From CBDFKJ01 sp965248805 (lineage in GTDB: Bacteria > Pseudomonadota > Alphaproteobacteria > UBA6615), in NCBI GenBank assembly GCA_965248805.1, contig CBDFKJ010000008.1, positions 186,001-250,000 of the forward strand: DNA of 64,000 bases. The letters are read 5' to 3'. Positions 21,748-30,462 of this stretch are shown here, piece after piece (position 1 is the stretch's first letter; the number at the start of each line of letters is the position of its first letter). Position numbers and translations under genes: made by a program. The notes beneath the pieces were generated by a model. That model was not told the DNA's origin and ran no database searches. It saw only the letters and a program-made list of their open reading frames with translations.

Positions 21748-22148
21748 AGGTGGCGCTCGGGTAGAGCCGGCAAAAAGCGGCCGCCTTGGTTGCTACAATA
21801 ACCGCTGGCGGTCCGGTCTCGCCCGCCCGCGCAGTTTCGAGGTACGACGTCTCCGGCCCTGCAGTGCCGGCTGGTCGTCAGTGGAAGCAAGGCATCAAGC
21901 GAAAGGTTGGCACCGACTACCGCCGTTACAGGCTAACACGGTTCTCGGCGGACCGGATCCATCGGATGCTGGCGTCACAGACTCCGCACCGATGGTGCGG
22001 ACGGCGGTACCAACAAATACTGCCTGGCAAAGGCGCGGCACGATCTGGCGGAAGGTCAATCGGGGGCAGGCCAACGCCGGAAGCTCAGTTGAGCCACCGG
22101 GCATGTGAACAGGCTCGTCCTGCCGCAGATCGCGCCGCGGTCGACCCC
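21748..22148. other. Intergenic region, no gene recognised
   Basis: 401 bp between two convergent genes. Short frames on both strands lack motifs. I see no clear rho-independent terminator. Confidence 0.35.
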
Positions 22149-22499
22149 CTAGGCCGCCTTTGCCATCGTGCGCCCGCCGGCCTTGCGCTTGCCGCGCGCC
22201 TTTGTTTTTGCCGCCGGCGCGGCGCGGCGCTTGTTGACCTTGTCCTTGACCGCCTTGGCGGCCTTGAAGCGAACTGTCTTGCTCGCAGCAATACGAATCG
22301 CCTCACCCGTCGCGGGGTTGCGTCCCTTGCGCGCTGCCCGCTTGCTGATGGAGAACGTGCCTAATCCAGTGCGGACGGACGTTCCCTTGGCGAGGGCGGC
22401 GGCAATCGAGTCCGTCACCGCTCGAACGGCCGCCGTGGCGTCCTTGGCGGACAGCCCGGACTGATCGGCCACGCTTAGAATCAAATCCTTTTGGTTCAT
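22149..22499 (-). CDS. HU-family DNA-binding protein with lysine-rich tail
   Basis: About 116 residues from the second of two adjacent ATGs, which lies 7 bp after GGAG. Residues 1-90 are a standard HU/IHF fold: MNQKDLILSVADQSGLSAKDATAAVRAVTDSI and the DNA-binding arm GLGTFSISKRAARKGRNPATGEAIRIAASKTVRFKAAKAVKD. The last 25 residues are a basic alanine/lysine tail (KRRAAPAAKTKARGKRKAGG), seen in some alphaproteobacterial HU variants. It ends 107 bp outside the prophage end, so it is a chromosomal gene; HU also assists Mu transposition. Confidence 0.88.
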   Translation of the reverse strand: MNQKDLILSVADQSGLSAKDATAAVRAVTDSIAAALAKGTSVRTGLGTFSISKRAARKGRNPATGEAIRIAASKTVRFKAAKAVKDKVNKRRAAPAAKTKARGKRKAGGRTMAKAA

Positions 22500-22605
22500 C
22501 ATCTGTCTCCAGTTGGCTTCGCGACTATCCGCACGTCGAGCGGAAGTCCACTATCTAGCGCACGAATCGACTCTAGCGGAAGCGTGTATTTCGCATCTTT
22601 TGCGG

Positions 22606-22788
22606 TGTAGGGGGACAAAAGTCTTTGAGAATTGCGAAGAGATGCGAAGTGGTGCGAAGAGCTGCGACGAGGCCTTGTTATTCAAAGGCTTGCGGCGCGG
22701 CGGCGATCGGATGGTTTAGAGACGAAAGTCTTTGTGAATCCGCCGTTCATCGGGCGTAAATGGCCTGGAAAAGATGATTTTCGGGCCG
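22606..22788. promoter_or_regulatory. Left transposition end with transposase-binding repeats
   Basis: Three repeat blocks match those in the right end in inverted orientation: L1 at 22614-22632 (GACAAAAGTCTTTGAGAAT), L2 at 22721-22739 (GACGAAAGTCTTTGTGAAT) and a third, GGCCTGGAAAAGATGATTTT, from 22762. Between L1 and L2 are three 10-bp-spaced copies of GCGAAG. Mu ends likewise carry three MuA sites each. Confidence 0.8.
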
Positions 22789-23081
22789 TTTCAGGGGCTG
22801 TTATTGGGCGGTAAATTAAGGCCGTTTCGAGGGGTCAGAATTGCCGCCGTTTCCAGTATCGCGGGCCCAATTTGCTACGCGAGGGGGGGCTTTAGGACAT
22901 TCAGCCATAACGTCGTGCAAGTTTGCACGGCATTAACGGTACCTCGTCCATCGCCTTTCAGAACGGAGCGCCACCTCGTTGCAATCGCGCCCAGCCTGAC
23001 CTAGAGTGTGTCCTTGGCGCTTGAGTTCAGACGGCGGGCCGGCCTTTCGGGGCCGCGGGGAAGTACCGCACCCCCAGGCGC
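22789..23081. other. Non-coding left-end spacer of the prophage
   Basis: About 290 bp between the transposase-binding repeats and the MuF stop codon, with no supported gene. The GC-rich block CGGGCCGGCCT near 23037-23050 recurs inverted near 43.59 kb and may mark an inversion breakpoint. Confidence 0.4.
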
Positions 23082-24269
23082 CTATAATCCCCTCAGACGG
23101 TTTCTCGTGCTTTGCCGCTTTGCCGCCTCGACCCGGTGCAAGGTCGAGAGATAGGTTTCGCGTCCATCCCTGGTCGCCTTGATCGCTGCCCTCCAGAGAC
23201 GGCCATCATCGTCCAGGAACCCAATGGCAACGCGCTCGCCTTCCACGAACACCTCCCCGCCATCGAATATGCGCTGGACGCGGGCGTAGTCGCCGGGCGC
23301 GAGGTCGGGATGGCGGACGGTCTGCTTGGCGGCGGTTTCGCCGGAGAGGCGGACGATGCGCGAGCGCCCGCCGATGGCTTTTCTGATCGCCTCGGGCACG
23401 ACCGCGACCGGCAAGTCACCGTCGGAGGCACCTGAGAGATGGCGCGCGAACAGCGGTGTCCGCCAGGGCCGGCCGATGGCGGCCCTGGCCAACGCTTCAG
23501 GTGCGGTGTCGATCTTGGCGATGAGGCGGTCGGCGGCGTCTTTGCCGGGGTTGATCCGCCCGACGTTGTGGGCGAAGCCGGGGTCGATGCCGGCTGGGAC
23601 ACGTTGGGTCTGTCCGGTGCGGCGGTTGACCCAGGGGCGGGTTTGTTGCGAGCCGGGCGGCGGTCCCGACGAGACCTTGTAGCCGTAACGCTCGAGATCG
23701 TCGTCGGAGAGTTGCTGGACGATGCAGCGGCAGCGCCAGCCGTTGGGCGGATAGTGAGTGTGCCAGAAGGGATGGTCGACGGGCAGCACGGTGCCGTGCC
23801 AGGCGGCATGCTGGGGCCTGGTGCGGGCGTCCCGGACAGCCACATAGCGCAGGTACGGCATCTGCTCCTTGAGGCGCTCGATGCCCTGCCAGCGGCCGTG
23901 GGCGTAGGCCATGCGGACGTTGGTGTCGAAAATGATGCGCAGGCGCCGCGGCGAGCCGAGCTGGACCATGCGGGTCTCGCCGGTGACCGGGTCGAGCATG
24001 GGCTGGCGGCCCCACCAGCCTTTCTTGCGCAGCGTGGGCTCGAGGTTGTCGCGGAACCAGTCGAAGGTCCGGCCGTCGGCGATGGCAGCGTCCATGGCCC
24101 CCTGGATATCCTGGAGGATGTCGAGCTTCATGGCCTTGGCGACGGTGAAGCTCCTGACATGGGTGGCGGCGTCGGTATCGAGCCAGTCGAAGCCGACATG
24201 GAAGCCTTTGGCTCGGAAGTGCTTGACGGCTTCCTCGGGCGGGATATCGAGGATCTCGGGCTCGGGCAC
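23082..24269 (-). CDS. MuF-type phage head morphogenesis protein (Mu gp30/F)
   Basis: 395 residues. The conserved MuF/SPP1-gp7 domain spans about residues 100-235: LRIIFDTNVRMAYAHGRWQGIERLKEQMPYLRYVAVRDARTRPQHAAWHGTVLPVDHPFW, then HYPPNGWRCRCIVQQLSDDDLERYGY. The family is a minor head protein that contacts the portal and is injected or guides assembly. It follows portal by 6 bp. Here it is the last gene before the prophage end; in Mu, genes G and I come next. Confidence 0.9.
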   Translation of the reverse strand: MPEPEILDIPPEEAVKHFRAKGFHVGFDWLDTDAATHVRSFTVAKAMKLDILQDIQGAMDAAIADGRTFDWFRDNLEPTLRKKGWWGRQPMLDPVTGETRMVQLGSPRRLRIIFDTNVRMAYAHGRWQGIERLKEQMPYLRYVAVRDARTRPQHAAWHGTVLPVDHPFWHTHYPPNGWRCRCIVQQLSDDDLERYGYKVSSGPPPGSQQTRPWVNRRTGQTQRVPAGIDPGFAHNVGRINPGKDAADRLIAKIDTAPEALARAAIGRPWRTPLFARHLSGASDGDLPVAVVPEAIRKAIGGRSRIVRLSGETAAKQTVRHPDLAPGDYARVQRIFDGGEVFVEGERVAIGFLDDDGRLWRAAIKATRDGRETYLSTLHRVEAAKRQSTRNRLRGL

Positions 24270-24275
24270 GGCGGA

Positions 24276-25730
24276 TCAGTCGTCGCCGGCGTCGTCTTCG
24301 ACCAGCCCGGCCTCACCGGAGAGCTCGGCTGAGAAGGCCGCGCGGTGGAGCTTGGTCGCCGCCGGCGTCTCATCCATGCGGCCGTACAGGCCGCCGAGGC
24401 CGTCGCGCACGTCCTGGAAGCCATCGGCATTGCGGACGGCATCGAGGACGGGCTCGATCATGGGCTCCATGAGGGGTTGCCAGCCGTCGAGCTCAGCGGC
24501 GAGCGCCCGGTCGATGGAATCGTCCCGGCCGGCTTCGGCGAAGGCGAACTTCCGACCGGCGCTTGGCGCCGGCGCGTCCTCCCATTCGCCGCCATAGGTG
24601 TCCTCGATATAGCGCCGGGCCGGGCGCATCCCGCTCATGCGGGCGACGATCTCGTCGCGGGCGGCGCGGGCGCCCAGGTCCTCGGGCGGCGCGATCTCGC
24701 GCACGACGCGGGGACAAGCTGCGCCGGGATAGTTCCAATCGGTGAGCCAGCGGGCGACGGTGCGCTCGACGCCGGAGCAGATCATGCGCGACAGCGTGGC
24801 GACGCGTTCGTCACGCACCAGCTTCTGCACCTCGGCGGTACCCTTCCACGGCCCCATCTCGGTGGTCGCGGTCTGCAATAGGACTGCCTCGACGATGAGC
24901 GCGTCCATGTATTTGCAGAACTGGGCATGATCGCCGCCGCTGCGCCGGGTGGCCTCGAGGAAGGCGATCTCCTGGCCCTCGGGGATGGCGATGCCGGCAC
25001 CCTGGGCCAACCGCTGGAGGGTCTCGAGGAGACGGTCGACCTCTTCGGTTGTCGCGTTGCGGCCGTGTTTGCCCATGGGCGTCGGGGTGCCGAACTTCTC
25101 GAGTGCCACGGCCCAGTGGCGGATGCCGTTGCGCTTCAGCCAGACCGGCCAGAAGCAGAGCCGGGCGGCGCCGGGCCCGTGGGCCTGGCCGCCGTGCTCG
25201 GCGGGCATGCGGGCGAGCCAGAACTTGGCCTCGGGCACCGGCGCGCCGCGAGGGTGGGTCCGGCTGATCAGGCGCAGGTCCCCGTCCGTGCCGAAGCGGA
25301 AGCGCTCGGGCGCACGGGTGCGGATGGCGGCGATCTCGACCCGGCCGCCGGCCGGTTGCCAGATGATCTCGGCCACCGAATAGCCGTACCAGACGGCGTG
25401 GGCCATCTCGCGGAAGGCGGTATCGAAGTCGGCCGCCGCGAGCTGCTCGGCGAGGTCCTCGGCCGCCGCGGCATCGCGGCGCCCCGGCCCTCCCGGCTCG
25501 ACGCGCCAGGGGATGGCCGAGACCGCATCGAGCAGTTGGGCAAGGCTGGTGGCGGCCTTCTCGTCGCGCAGGGTCTCGCGCCAGGCCGCCGGCCCGCCGC
25601 GTAGAATGCTCTGTGGCGATCCCGTAGCGCCGATGAACGGCGAGAGCGCGGCATCGATGCCGCCGCCGGTGGCGGCGACCTCGCCGCGGGGCGGCCGCGC
25701 CGGGGTCTTTGATCTGCGGTTGCGCGCCAT
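24276..25730 (-). CDS. Phage portal protein, DUF935 family (Mu gp29)
   Basis: 484 residues, length typical of Mu-like portals. The portal forms the dodecameric DNA channel at the head vertex. Family features are LRDEKAATSLAQLLDAVSAIPWRVEPG, FDTAFREMAHAVWYGYSVAEIIWQ, RFRFGTDGDLRLISR, and EKFGTPTPMGKHGRNATTEEVDRLLETLQRLAQGAGIAIPEGQEIAFLEA. The start ATG overlaps the terminase stop (TGATG), indicating translational coupling. Confidence 0.9.
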   Translation of the reverse strand: MARNRRSKTPARPPRGEVAATGGGIDAALSPFIGATGSPQSILRGGPAAWRETLRDEKAATSLAQLLDAVSAIPWRVEPGGPGRRDAAAAEDLAEQLAAADFDTAFREMAHAVWYGYSVAEIIWQPAGGRVEIAAIRTRAPERFRFGTDGDLRLISRTHPRGAPVPEAKFWLARMPAEHGGQAHGPGAARLCFWPVWLKRNGIRHWAVALEKFGTPTPMGKHGRNATTEEVDRLLETLQRLAQGAGIAIPEGQEIAFLEATRRSGGDHAQFCKYMDALIVEAVLLQTATTEMGPWKGTAEVQKLVRDERVATLSRMICSGVERTVARWLTDWNYPGAACPRVVREIAPPEDLGARAARDEIVARMSGMRPARRYIEDTYGGEWEDAPAPSAGRKFAFAEAGRDDSIDRALAAELDGWQPLMEPMIEPVLDAVRNADGFQDVRDGLGGLYGRMDETPAATKLHRAAFSAELSGEAGLVEDDAGDD

Positions 25731-27151
25731 CAGTGCCAGCCGCTCCAGTCGGTGCCGCCGTTGACGATGTTGAGGCGCCGGTCGATGGCGTAGGCATCAT
25801 TGTCGCCGCCGTAGGCGGCCAGCCCTGAGTAACGGCCATTGGTGGTGCGCGCGGTAAAGGGCCCGGTCGTATCGGCCGCCGCGGCGCAGGCCAAGGCAAT
25901 GGCCCAGAAGCGGTCGGCATGGCCGTCGGTGGCGCTGCGTTCGGCGACAAGACGGGGGGCGCCGGTGGCGCCGGCCTCGGCGCGCACGCTGTGCAGGTCG
26001 CGCCTGAGCTCGTCATCGGCGGGAATGCGCAGGCGGCGGTCTTCCAGGACCTCGCGCAGAGCCGTGGCGACATCGAGCTTGCGGGGTGCGGACATCTGCA
26101 CCCCCTCGACGTGCAGCCGGCCGTGCGTGTCCTGAAGGCGTTCGACCATCATCTCGCCCATGCCGGTCTGGTCGACCGCGATGCGCAACGGCCGGTAGCG
26201 CCGATCGAGTGCGGCGACGATCGCCTCCTGCTCGGAAAAGGTGATGTTGTGGCGAACCACCAGCTCGCGCAGCCAGAGCACGTCGCCCACCGTCTCGACC
26301 GCGGCGGCGACCCAGAGGTCGTGGCGGCGCGCGATGTCGATGCCGATATGGGCCGGACCGCCCGCATAGCCGTCGGGCGCTCCGGCACCGGTGTCTTCGG
26401 CGGCGCGGATCAGCTCCCAGGCGAGCCAGGCACCGGCACCGGCCGACGGTACGCAATCCAACTCCTCCGCCGCGCGGATGCCGTATCGGTGGCGGATCTC
26501 CGCCTCCCACACCGCCTCGGCCTCTGGTGACCAGTCCTGCCCCGTAACCGCACAGATGCGTTCGTACAGCCCTTCGGCGAGCGCCTGTCCCAGGGTGACC
26601 GTATGCAGGCTGCCGGGGGTCACGCCGTCGCGGATATCGCGCACCAGCGCGGCAAATGGCGAAGCCTCGCCGTCATGGGTCGAGAGGACATGCACGCGGC
26701 CGCCCCACAGGCCGAAGGCGAGCGCGGCCTTGAGCACCTCGCCGAGATCATCGACGAAAGCCGCCTCGTCGATCACGGCGACATCGCCCGGCCGGCCCTT
26801 GGAGCGGAAGGCGCGCGGCGCCGAGGTCATCGCCAGCACCTCCTTGCCCGACGCCAGCGCGAGACGGAACGCCTGCACGTCGCGCTCGCCGTCGCGGATC
26901 AGGGTCTCGCCGACGGCCTCGGCGCCGACATCGAGGGTCCGCGCCCACTCGGCGCAGTCGTCGATGAAGCCGCGGGTCATGTCCTTGTTGTAGGACTGGT
27001 AATAGACGTTGCCCGCACCCTCACCAGCGTGCATCACGGCGGCGTAGGCTTCGGCCCATGAGAGCCCGATGCGCCGCGACTTCTCGATCACCTTGACGCC
27101 GGCCCGGTCAGCCACCCAGCGCGCCTGGTAGGGGAGCAGCGTGCGGTTCAT
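25730..27151 (-). CDS. Terminase large subunit (Mu gp28 type)
   Basis: 473 residues. The ATPase domain begins LLPYQARWVADRAGVKVIEKSRRIGLSWAEAYAAV, with the adenine-binding Q and a Walker-A-like KSRRIGLSW. Walker B is DVAVIDEAAFVDD. The nuclease half has the acidic residues HIGIDIARRHDLWVAAAVE, AVDQTGMGEMMVERL and a late aspartate in ATDGHADRFWAIALA. It would package DNA by headful from the left end in the Mu manner. It overlaps terS by 4 bp (ATGA). Confidence 0.92.
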   Translation of the reverse strand: MNRTLLPYQARWVADRAGVKVIEKSRRIGLSWAEAYAAVMHAGEGAGNVYYQSYNKDMTRGFIDDCAEWARTLDVGAEAVGETLIRDGERDVQAFRLALASGKEVLAMTSAPRAFRSKGRPGDVAVIDEAAFVDDLGEVLKAALAFGLWGGRVHVLSTHDGEASPFAALVRDIRDGVTPGSLHTVTLGQALAEGLYERICAVTGQDWSPEAEAVWEAEIRHRYGIRAAEELDCVPSAGAGAWLAWELIRAAEDTGAGAPDGYAGGPAHIGIDIARRHDLWVAAAVETVGDVLWLRELVVRHNITFSEQEAIVAALDRRYRPLRIAVDQTGMGEMMVERLQDTHGRLHVEGVQMSAPRKLDVATALREVLEDRRLRIPADDELRRDLHSVRAEAGATGAPRLVAERSATDGHADRFWAIALACAAAADTTGPFTARTTNGRYSGLAAYGGDNDAYAIDRRLNIVNGGTDWSGWH

Positions 27152-27663
27152 GACGCCGTTCCAGCGCGCTCGATGGCGGCGCGGATCGCGGCCGCGGTGT
27201 CGGCCGAGAGCCCGGCCCGAACCGCAACCTTGTCGGCCGCCTGGGCCGCCTCCTTGAGCACCTTGCGGCGATCGGCACGGACGGCGAGCGAGGCCCGGGC
27301 GGTCTCTGCGAGCGCCCGCGCGGTGGCGGCCAGCTCCTTCAGGTCTCCGCCTTCGGCGGCCAGCATCATCTCGAAGATGCGCGCCTGCACCTGACGAAGC
27401 GCGCCCTCGGACATGGCGCCGGTATCGTCGGGCGCGGCGGCGACCAGGGCTTCGGCCTGCTCGGTGGCAAGGCGGACCTGCTCGATACGGCGCTTGAGCG
27501 CCTGGCCGTGACGGGCGACCGTCGCCGTGTGCATCGGATGGCCCTGCGCGGTGATCCAGTCGGCGAGCTCGCCATAGCCGGAGAAGCCATGTTCGACGAT
27601 CAACACGTCGAGCCGTTCGCGCACCGCGCGCGGCAGCGTCAGAACCTTGGACGGCGCCGGCAT
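27148..27663 (-). CDS. DUF3486 protein, small terminase candidate (Mu gp27)
   Basis: 171 residues from ATG 27663. The N-terminus (KVLTLPRAVRERLDVLIVEHGFSGYGELADWITAQGHPMHTATVARHGQALKRRIEQVRLATEQAEAL) matches DUF3486, the family of Mu gp27. The rest is helical and alanine-rich (EALRQVQARIFEMMLAAEGGDLKELAATARALAETARASLAVRADRRK). Position directly before the large subunit supports a small-terminase role. A longer start upstream has no family match. Confidence 0.85.
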   Translation of the reverse strand: MPAPSKVLTLPRAVRERLDVLIVEHGFSGYGELADWITAQGHPMHTATVARHGQALKRRIEQVRLATEQAEALVAAAPDDTGAMSEGALRQVQARIFEMMLAAEGGDLKELAATARALAETARASLAVRADRRKVLKEAAQAADKVAVRAGLSADTAAAIRAAIERAGTAS

Positions 27664-27664
27664 C

Positions 27665-27985
27665 TCACGGCGCCTCGCTGCCCCAGTACTTTGGCGGCCT
27701 GGCGACGCCGGGCTCGCAGTCGACCACATAGGTGGCGACGTCCCAGCCGTAGCGGGTCAGCTTGGCGTGCCACGGCTTGATCGCGTGGCGTTCGATCAGC
27801 ACCAGCGTGCGGCTTTCCAGATAGTCGAGCTGGTTGCGCACCCAGTCGCGCGACAGGTCCAGCCACATCGCCCGCAGCGTCGCCAGGATCATGGCCTCGG
27901 TGGCGCCGATATGGCCTCCCACATGGAGCACGCGCAAGATCTCCCAACGGCCGCCTTCGAGCTTGGCGAGTTCCTCGGGGGTCAT
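27665..27985 (-). CDS. Mu gp26-like phage protein (VpaChn25_0724 type)
   Basis: 106 residues: WEILRVLHVGGHIGATEAMILATLRAMWLDLSRDWVRNQLDYLESRTLVLIERHAIKPWHAKLTRYGWDVATYVVDCEPGVARPP. The layout (winged-helix-like fold, LT..G.DVA near the end, GVARP) fits a conserved Mu-like family of unknown role found between lysis and terminase genes. ATGA overlap with the preceding gene. Confidence 0.65.
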   Translation of the reverse strand: MTPEELAKLEGGRWEILRVLHVGGHIGATEAMILATLRAMWLDLSRDWVRNQLDYLESRTLVLIERHAIKPWHAKLTRYGWDVATYVVDCEPGVARPPKYWGSEAP

Positions 27986-28347
27986 CGGCTAACCTCCCAT
28001 TGTCTGGAGCGTTCATCGAGCCGTGCGAGCAAAGCCTGCTGGGCGTCGAGCTTGCTCAGGATCAGCGAGGTCTGGGGCACATAGTCGTCGCGGCGGACGT
28101 AATGCTCGACGGCGCACAGGCGGTAGTCATGGAACTCGCGGTGGATCGTCTCCAGGCGCTCGCGCAACTCCGCGATCGCGCCGGTATCGCCGTTGCGGCC
28201 CTCCAGCGTGTCGAGCCGCTTGTCGGCCACGGCGCGCCCGGTCTCTACCTTGCGCAGCCGCACGAACAGCCCGATGCAGGCGGCGACGGCCGCGCCGACC
28301 ACGATGCGCGTGATCAAGGCCAAGAAATCGATATCCATGCCGCTCAT
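27982..28347 (-). CDS. DUF2730-like membrane protein (Mu gp25 position)
   Basis: 121 residues. One N-terminal transmembrane helix (FLALITRIVVGAAVAACIGLFVRL), then a long charged helix likely to form a coiled coil (EGRNGDTGAIAELRERLETIHREFHDYRLCAVEHYVRRDDYV...LSKLDAQQALLARLDERSRQW). This matches the inner-membrane DUF2730 proteins of Mu-like phages and may serve in lysis as a spanin-like protein. It overlaps the holin gene by ATGA. Confidence 0.6.
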   Translation of the reverse strand: MSGMDIDFLALITRIVVGAAVAACIGLFVRLRKVETGRAVADKRLDTLEGRNGDTGAIAELRERLETIHREFHDYRLCAVEHYVRRDDYVPQTSLILSKLDAQQALLARLDERSRQWEVSR

Positions 28348-28898
28348 CGCCCGGTGCCGTTGTTCGCCAACAGCCGCGAGATCGTCTCGTTCTTCTTCGC
28401 CGAGCCGGCCGAGGAGCCGAAGTAGAAGGCGCCGATCTGGGTCACCAGCGCGCCGAGCGCGCCGAGCATCACCATCAGTGGCTGCATGGCGTCGGCCGGT
28501 ATCGCGATCAGGATCATGCTGGCGAGAATGCCGAAGAAGCCGGACAACGCGGCGAGCGCGATGAAAGCCGGCATCCGGTCGCGCGTGACCACCTGACGCC
28601 GGCGGGCGCTGTCGCGGTCGCGCGCATGGATCTCGACCTCGTGCAGGTCGAGCTCGCGCATGCGCGCGGCGAACGCCTGGTCGGCTTGCTTGATCGCCGC
28701 GATCTGCTCCGGCGTCGCCTTTTCCAAGGCCGCCGAGACCTCGTTCGGATCATCGGTGTCCAGACCCAGCGCCTTGCCGACCGCGCCCACGGCGGTGCGC
28801 GCCAACGCGCCGCCGACCGGTCCGCCCACCGCCGTGCCGAGCGCCCCGGCCAGGGTCGGGGCGAGCCCCGCGAGAGCCTTGCCCAGTGCATCAAACAT
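28344..28898 (-). CDS. Holin, 3TM gene-transfer-release type
   Basis: 184 residues. The N-terminal 40 residues are small and hydrophobic (glycine/alanine-rich), then a charged stretch with KQADQAFAARMRELDLHEVEIHARDRDSARRRQVVTRDRMP. Two clear membrane helices follow (FIALAALSGFFGILASMILIAIP and PLMVMLGALGALVTQIGAFYFG), ending SSAGSAKKNETISRLLANN. This pattern is the GTA_holin_3TM family. Placed right after the endolysin and overlapping it by 8 bp. Confidence 0.85.
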   Translation of the reverse strand: MFDALGKALAGLAPTLAGALGTAVGGPVGGALARTAVGAVGKALGLDTDDPNEVSAALEKATPEQIAAIKQADQAFAARMRELDLHEVEIHARDRDSARRRQVVTRDRMPAFIALAALSGFFGILASMILIAIPADAMQPLMVMLGALGALVTQIGAFYFGSSAGSAKKNETISRLLANNGTGR

Positions 28899-29298
28899 CC
28901 GATCCCTCCATCAGCTCGAAGTGCGGCAGGTCGCGGAACCGCTCATCGGTCTCCGCGTAGTCGCGATCCCAATCGCCGCCCCAGCGCAAGCGCACGTCCA
29001 TGGCCGCGGCGACGCCCAGGACATAGCCGGCGAGCACACGGAAACGGTTCCAGTCTTCCCAGTCGATGGGCCACGGTGCGATGTCCACGGCCACGGACGG
29101 CGACGTGTTGTGCCGGGACTTCGGCCACGGCGCCTGGCTCTTGCCCTCGGCGACCGCTCGGTCCTGCGCTTCACGGTCGCGGTGACCGCACAGGACAGCG
29201 AAGTCGGGGCCATCCTCGATGGCCTTGGCCAGCACCCGCCGCAGATCCGGGTGGCAGGTGCGCAGCCGTTCCAGGCTGGTGGTTCCGAGCGTCGGCAT
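28891..29298 (-). CDS. Endolysin, M15-type L-Ala-D-Glu peptidase
   Basis: 135 residues from ATG 29298. Zinc peptidase motifs are SRHNTSPSVAVDIAPWPIDW (His and Asp ligands) and RWGGDWDRDYAETDERFRDLPHFEL (final His). The N-terminal TSLERLRTCHPDLRRVLAKAIEDGPDFAVLCGHRDREAQDRAVAEGKSQAPWPKSRH is typical of VanY/CwlK-type phage lysins that cut the peptidoglycan peptide. There is no signal peptide, so release needs the holin. Other in-frame starts at 29307 or 29355 would lie in or near the palindrome. The ATG at 29298 sits exactly 33 bp from the palindrome edge, as at the other late site. Confidence 0.88.
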   Translation of the reverse strand: MPTLGTTSLERLRTCHPDLRRVLAKAIEDGPDFAVLCGHRDREAQDRAVAEGKSQAPWPKSRHNTSPSVAVDIAPWPIDWEDWNRFRVLAGYVLGVAAAMDVRLRWGGDWDRDYAETDERFRDLPHFELMEGSDV

Positions 29299-29330
29299 GG
29301 CCCGCATCAAACCAGAGAGCGGATCGGTTT

Positions 29331-29354
29331 TGCAGCGGACCATGGTCCGCTGCA
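29331..29354. promoter_or_regulatory. Late-promoter palindrome, site 1 (before endolysin)
   Basis: Perfect 24-bp palindrome with half-site TGCAGCGGACCA. The identical 24 bp occur at 43640-43663. It lies between the Mor/C activator gene and the endolysin, where Mu has its lys promoter. Read leftward, TTTGAT lies at +20 to +25 from its edge and ATG at +33. Proposed binding site of the Mor/C-type activator. Confidence 0.7.
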
Positions 29355-29358
29355 CCGG

Positions 29359-29700
29359 CTATGCTCCACCGCGGCGGTAACGGCGCGCGGTACGCCGGGA
29401 GAGGCCGAGGCGGACGGCGATCTCGGCGGTGGTGCGGCCCTGCCCGGCGAGGTACGCCACCAGCGCCCGGCGGGCGCGGGGGATGTAGACCGGACCGCCA
29501 CCGCAACGCCGGGCGATGGCACGGGCGGCCTCGAGGCCCAGCAGGGCGATCAGGGGATGGGCGCGGTCATGCGCGAGGTGCTCGGGGCGCGGGATATGAA
29601 AGGCGTCCTCGCCACCGTGGACCAGCGCGATCTCGAGCGCCGCCACGCGGCCGGCGACCTCGGCGATCTCGGCCAGCACGCCGGGCAGAGGTGCGGCCAC
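29359..29700 (-). CDS. Mor/C-family transcription activator
   Basis: 113 residues from GTG 29700, right after the methyltransferase stop. The C-terminal part is the Mor signature: CGGGPVYIPRARRALVAYLAGQGRTTAEIAVRLGLSRRTARRYRRG, i.e. the GG.VYIP strand that forms the dimer interface and a helix-turn-helix. The N-terminal PGVLAEIAEVAGRVAALEIALVHGG helix is the dimerisation region. Mu Mor and C bind palindromes upstream of middle and late promoters. Only one family member is seen here, so it may serve both steps. The palindrome lies 5 bp past its stop codon. Confidence 0.85.
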   Translation of the reverse strand: MAAPLPGVLAEIAEVAGRVAALEIALVHGGEDAFHIPRPEHLAHDRAHPLIALLGLEAARAIARRCGGGPVYIPRARRALVAYLAGQGRTTAEIAVRLGLSRRTARRYRRGGA

Positions 29701-30462
29701 TCACGCGACCTCGAGCGGCAGGGGCTTCTGCTCCGACTCTATATAGAGAGGCAATGCCGGCTCGGTTGCGGCCGAGCCGATACGCTCACAGGCCATGTCG
29801 TGATAGCCGCGATCGATCTCGATGCCGACGAAGCGCCGGCCCAGGGCCAGACACGCCAACCCGGTGGTGCCCGAGCCCATGAACGGGTCGCACACCAAGT
29901 CGCCGGGATCGGTGTAGAGCGCCACCAGCTCCATCATCAGGGACACCGGCTTGGCGGTCGGGTGCCCGCCCTTCACGGTCAAGTGGCTGAACACGCCGCG
30001 GCGGCCGCCGCCGTTCCAGCGCCGGTGGCCGGTGCCGCACCAGGCGGTGGCCATGCACTCGAAGCCGCGCGCGGCGCCCTGACCGTTGAAGCGCGGCGCC
30101 GCATCCGGCTTTATCCAGCAGAGCGTGGTGTCCCAGCGCGCGCCGGCCGCCTGCAGCGCGTCGCGCCAGGCGCGCACCCCCTCGGCCAGGGCAAAGACGA
30201 TGGCCCAGCCGCGCGAGGCCGCTGCGATCTTCATGGCGGCGTCGCCGCGGATCGCATCAATGCCGGCGAAGTCCGGGCCTCTGGGCACGATCTTGCCGTC
30301 GATGCGCTCAATGCGCCCCACCGCACGGTGCAGCGCGTCCTCATACGGCGGATCGGTGATGACGTGATCGATGCCGCGAAGGCTCGGCAGGATCTCCAGG
30401 CAGTCGCCCTGGTGGAGCGAGGCATCGCCGATGAGGCACGGCTCGGCGCAGCCGTCAGCCAT
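29701..30462 (-). CDS. Site-specific DNA methyltransferase (N6-A or N4-C)
   Basis: 253 residues from ATG 30462, which overlaps the upstream stop by 8 bp. Catalytic motif DPPYEDALHRAVG follows the QGDCLEILPSLRGIDHVITD strand near residue 35. The SAM-binding motif GDLVCDPFMGSGTTGLACLALGRRFVGIEID is near residue 200, and HPTAKPVSLMMELV before it is the usual lead. Order (catalytic then SAM motif) is the beta class. A longer frame to 30609 exists, but its first 49 codons have no methyltransferase features. It may protect phage DNA from host restriction. Confidence 0.88.
   Translation of the reverse strand: MADGCAEPCLIGDASLHQGDCLEILPSLRGIDHVITDPPYEDALHRAVGRIERIDGKIVPRGPDFAGIDAIRGDAAMKIAAASRGWAIVFALAEGVRAWRDALQAAGARWDTTLCWIKPDAAPRFNGQGAARGFECMATAWCGTGHRRWNGGGRRGVFSHLTVKGGHPTAKPVSLMMELVALYTDPGDLVCDPFMGSGTTGLACLALGRRFVGIEIDRGYHDMACERIGSAATEPALPLYIESEQKPLPLEVA

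Noticed and set aside
22149..22499. HU gene as part of the prophage
   Set aside because: It lies 107 bp outside the TG end and the target duplication, so it is chromosomal.
29331..29354. Palindrome considered as a rho-independent terminator
   Set aside because: No T-run follows on either strand, and the identical sequence lies upstream of another operon where a terminator would block transcription.
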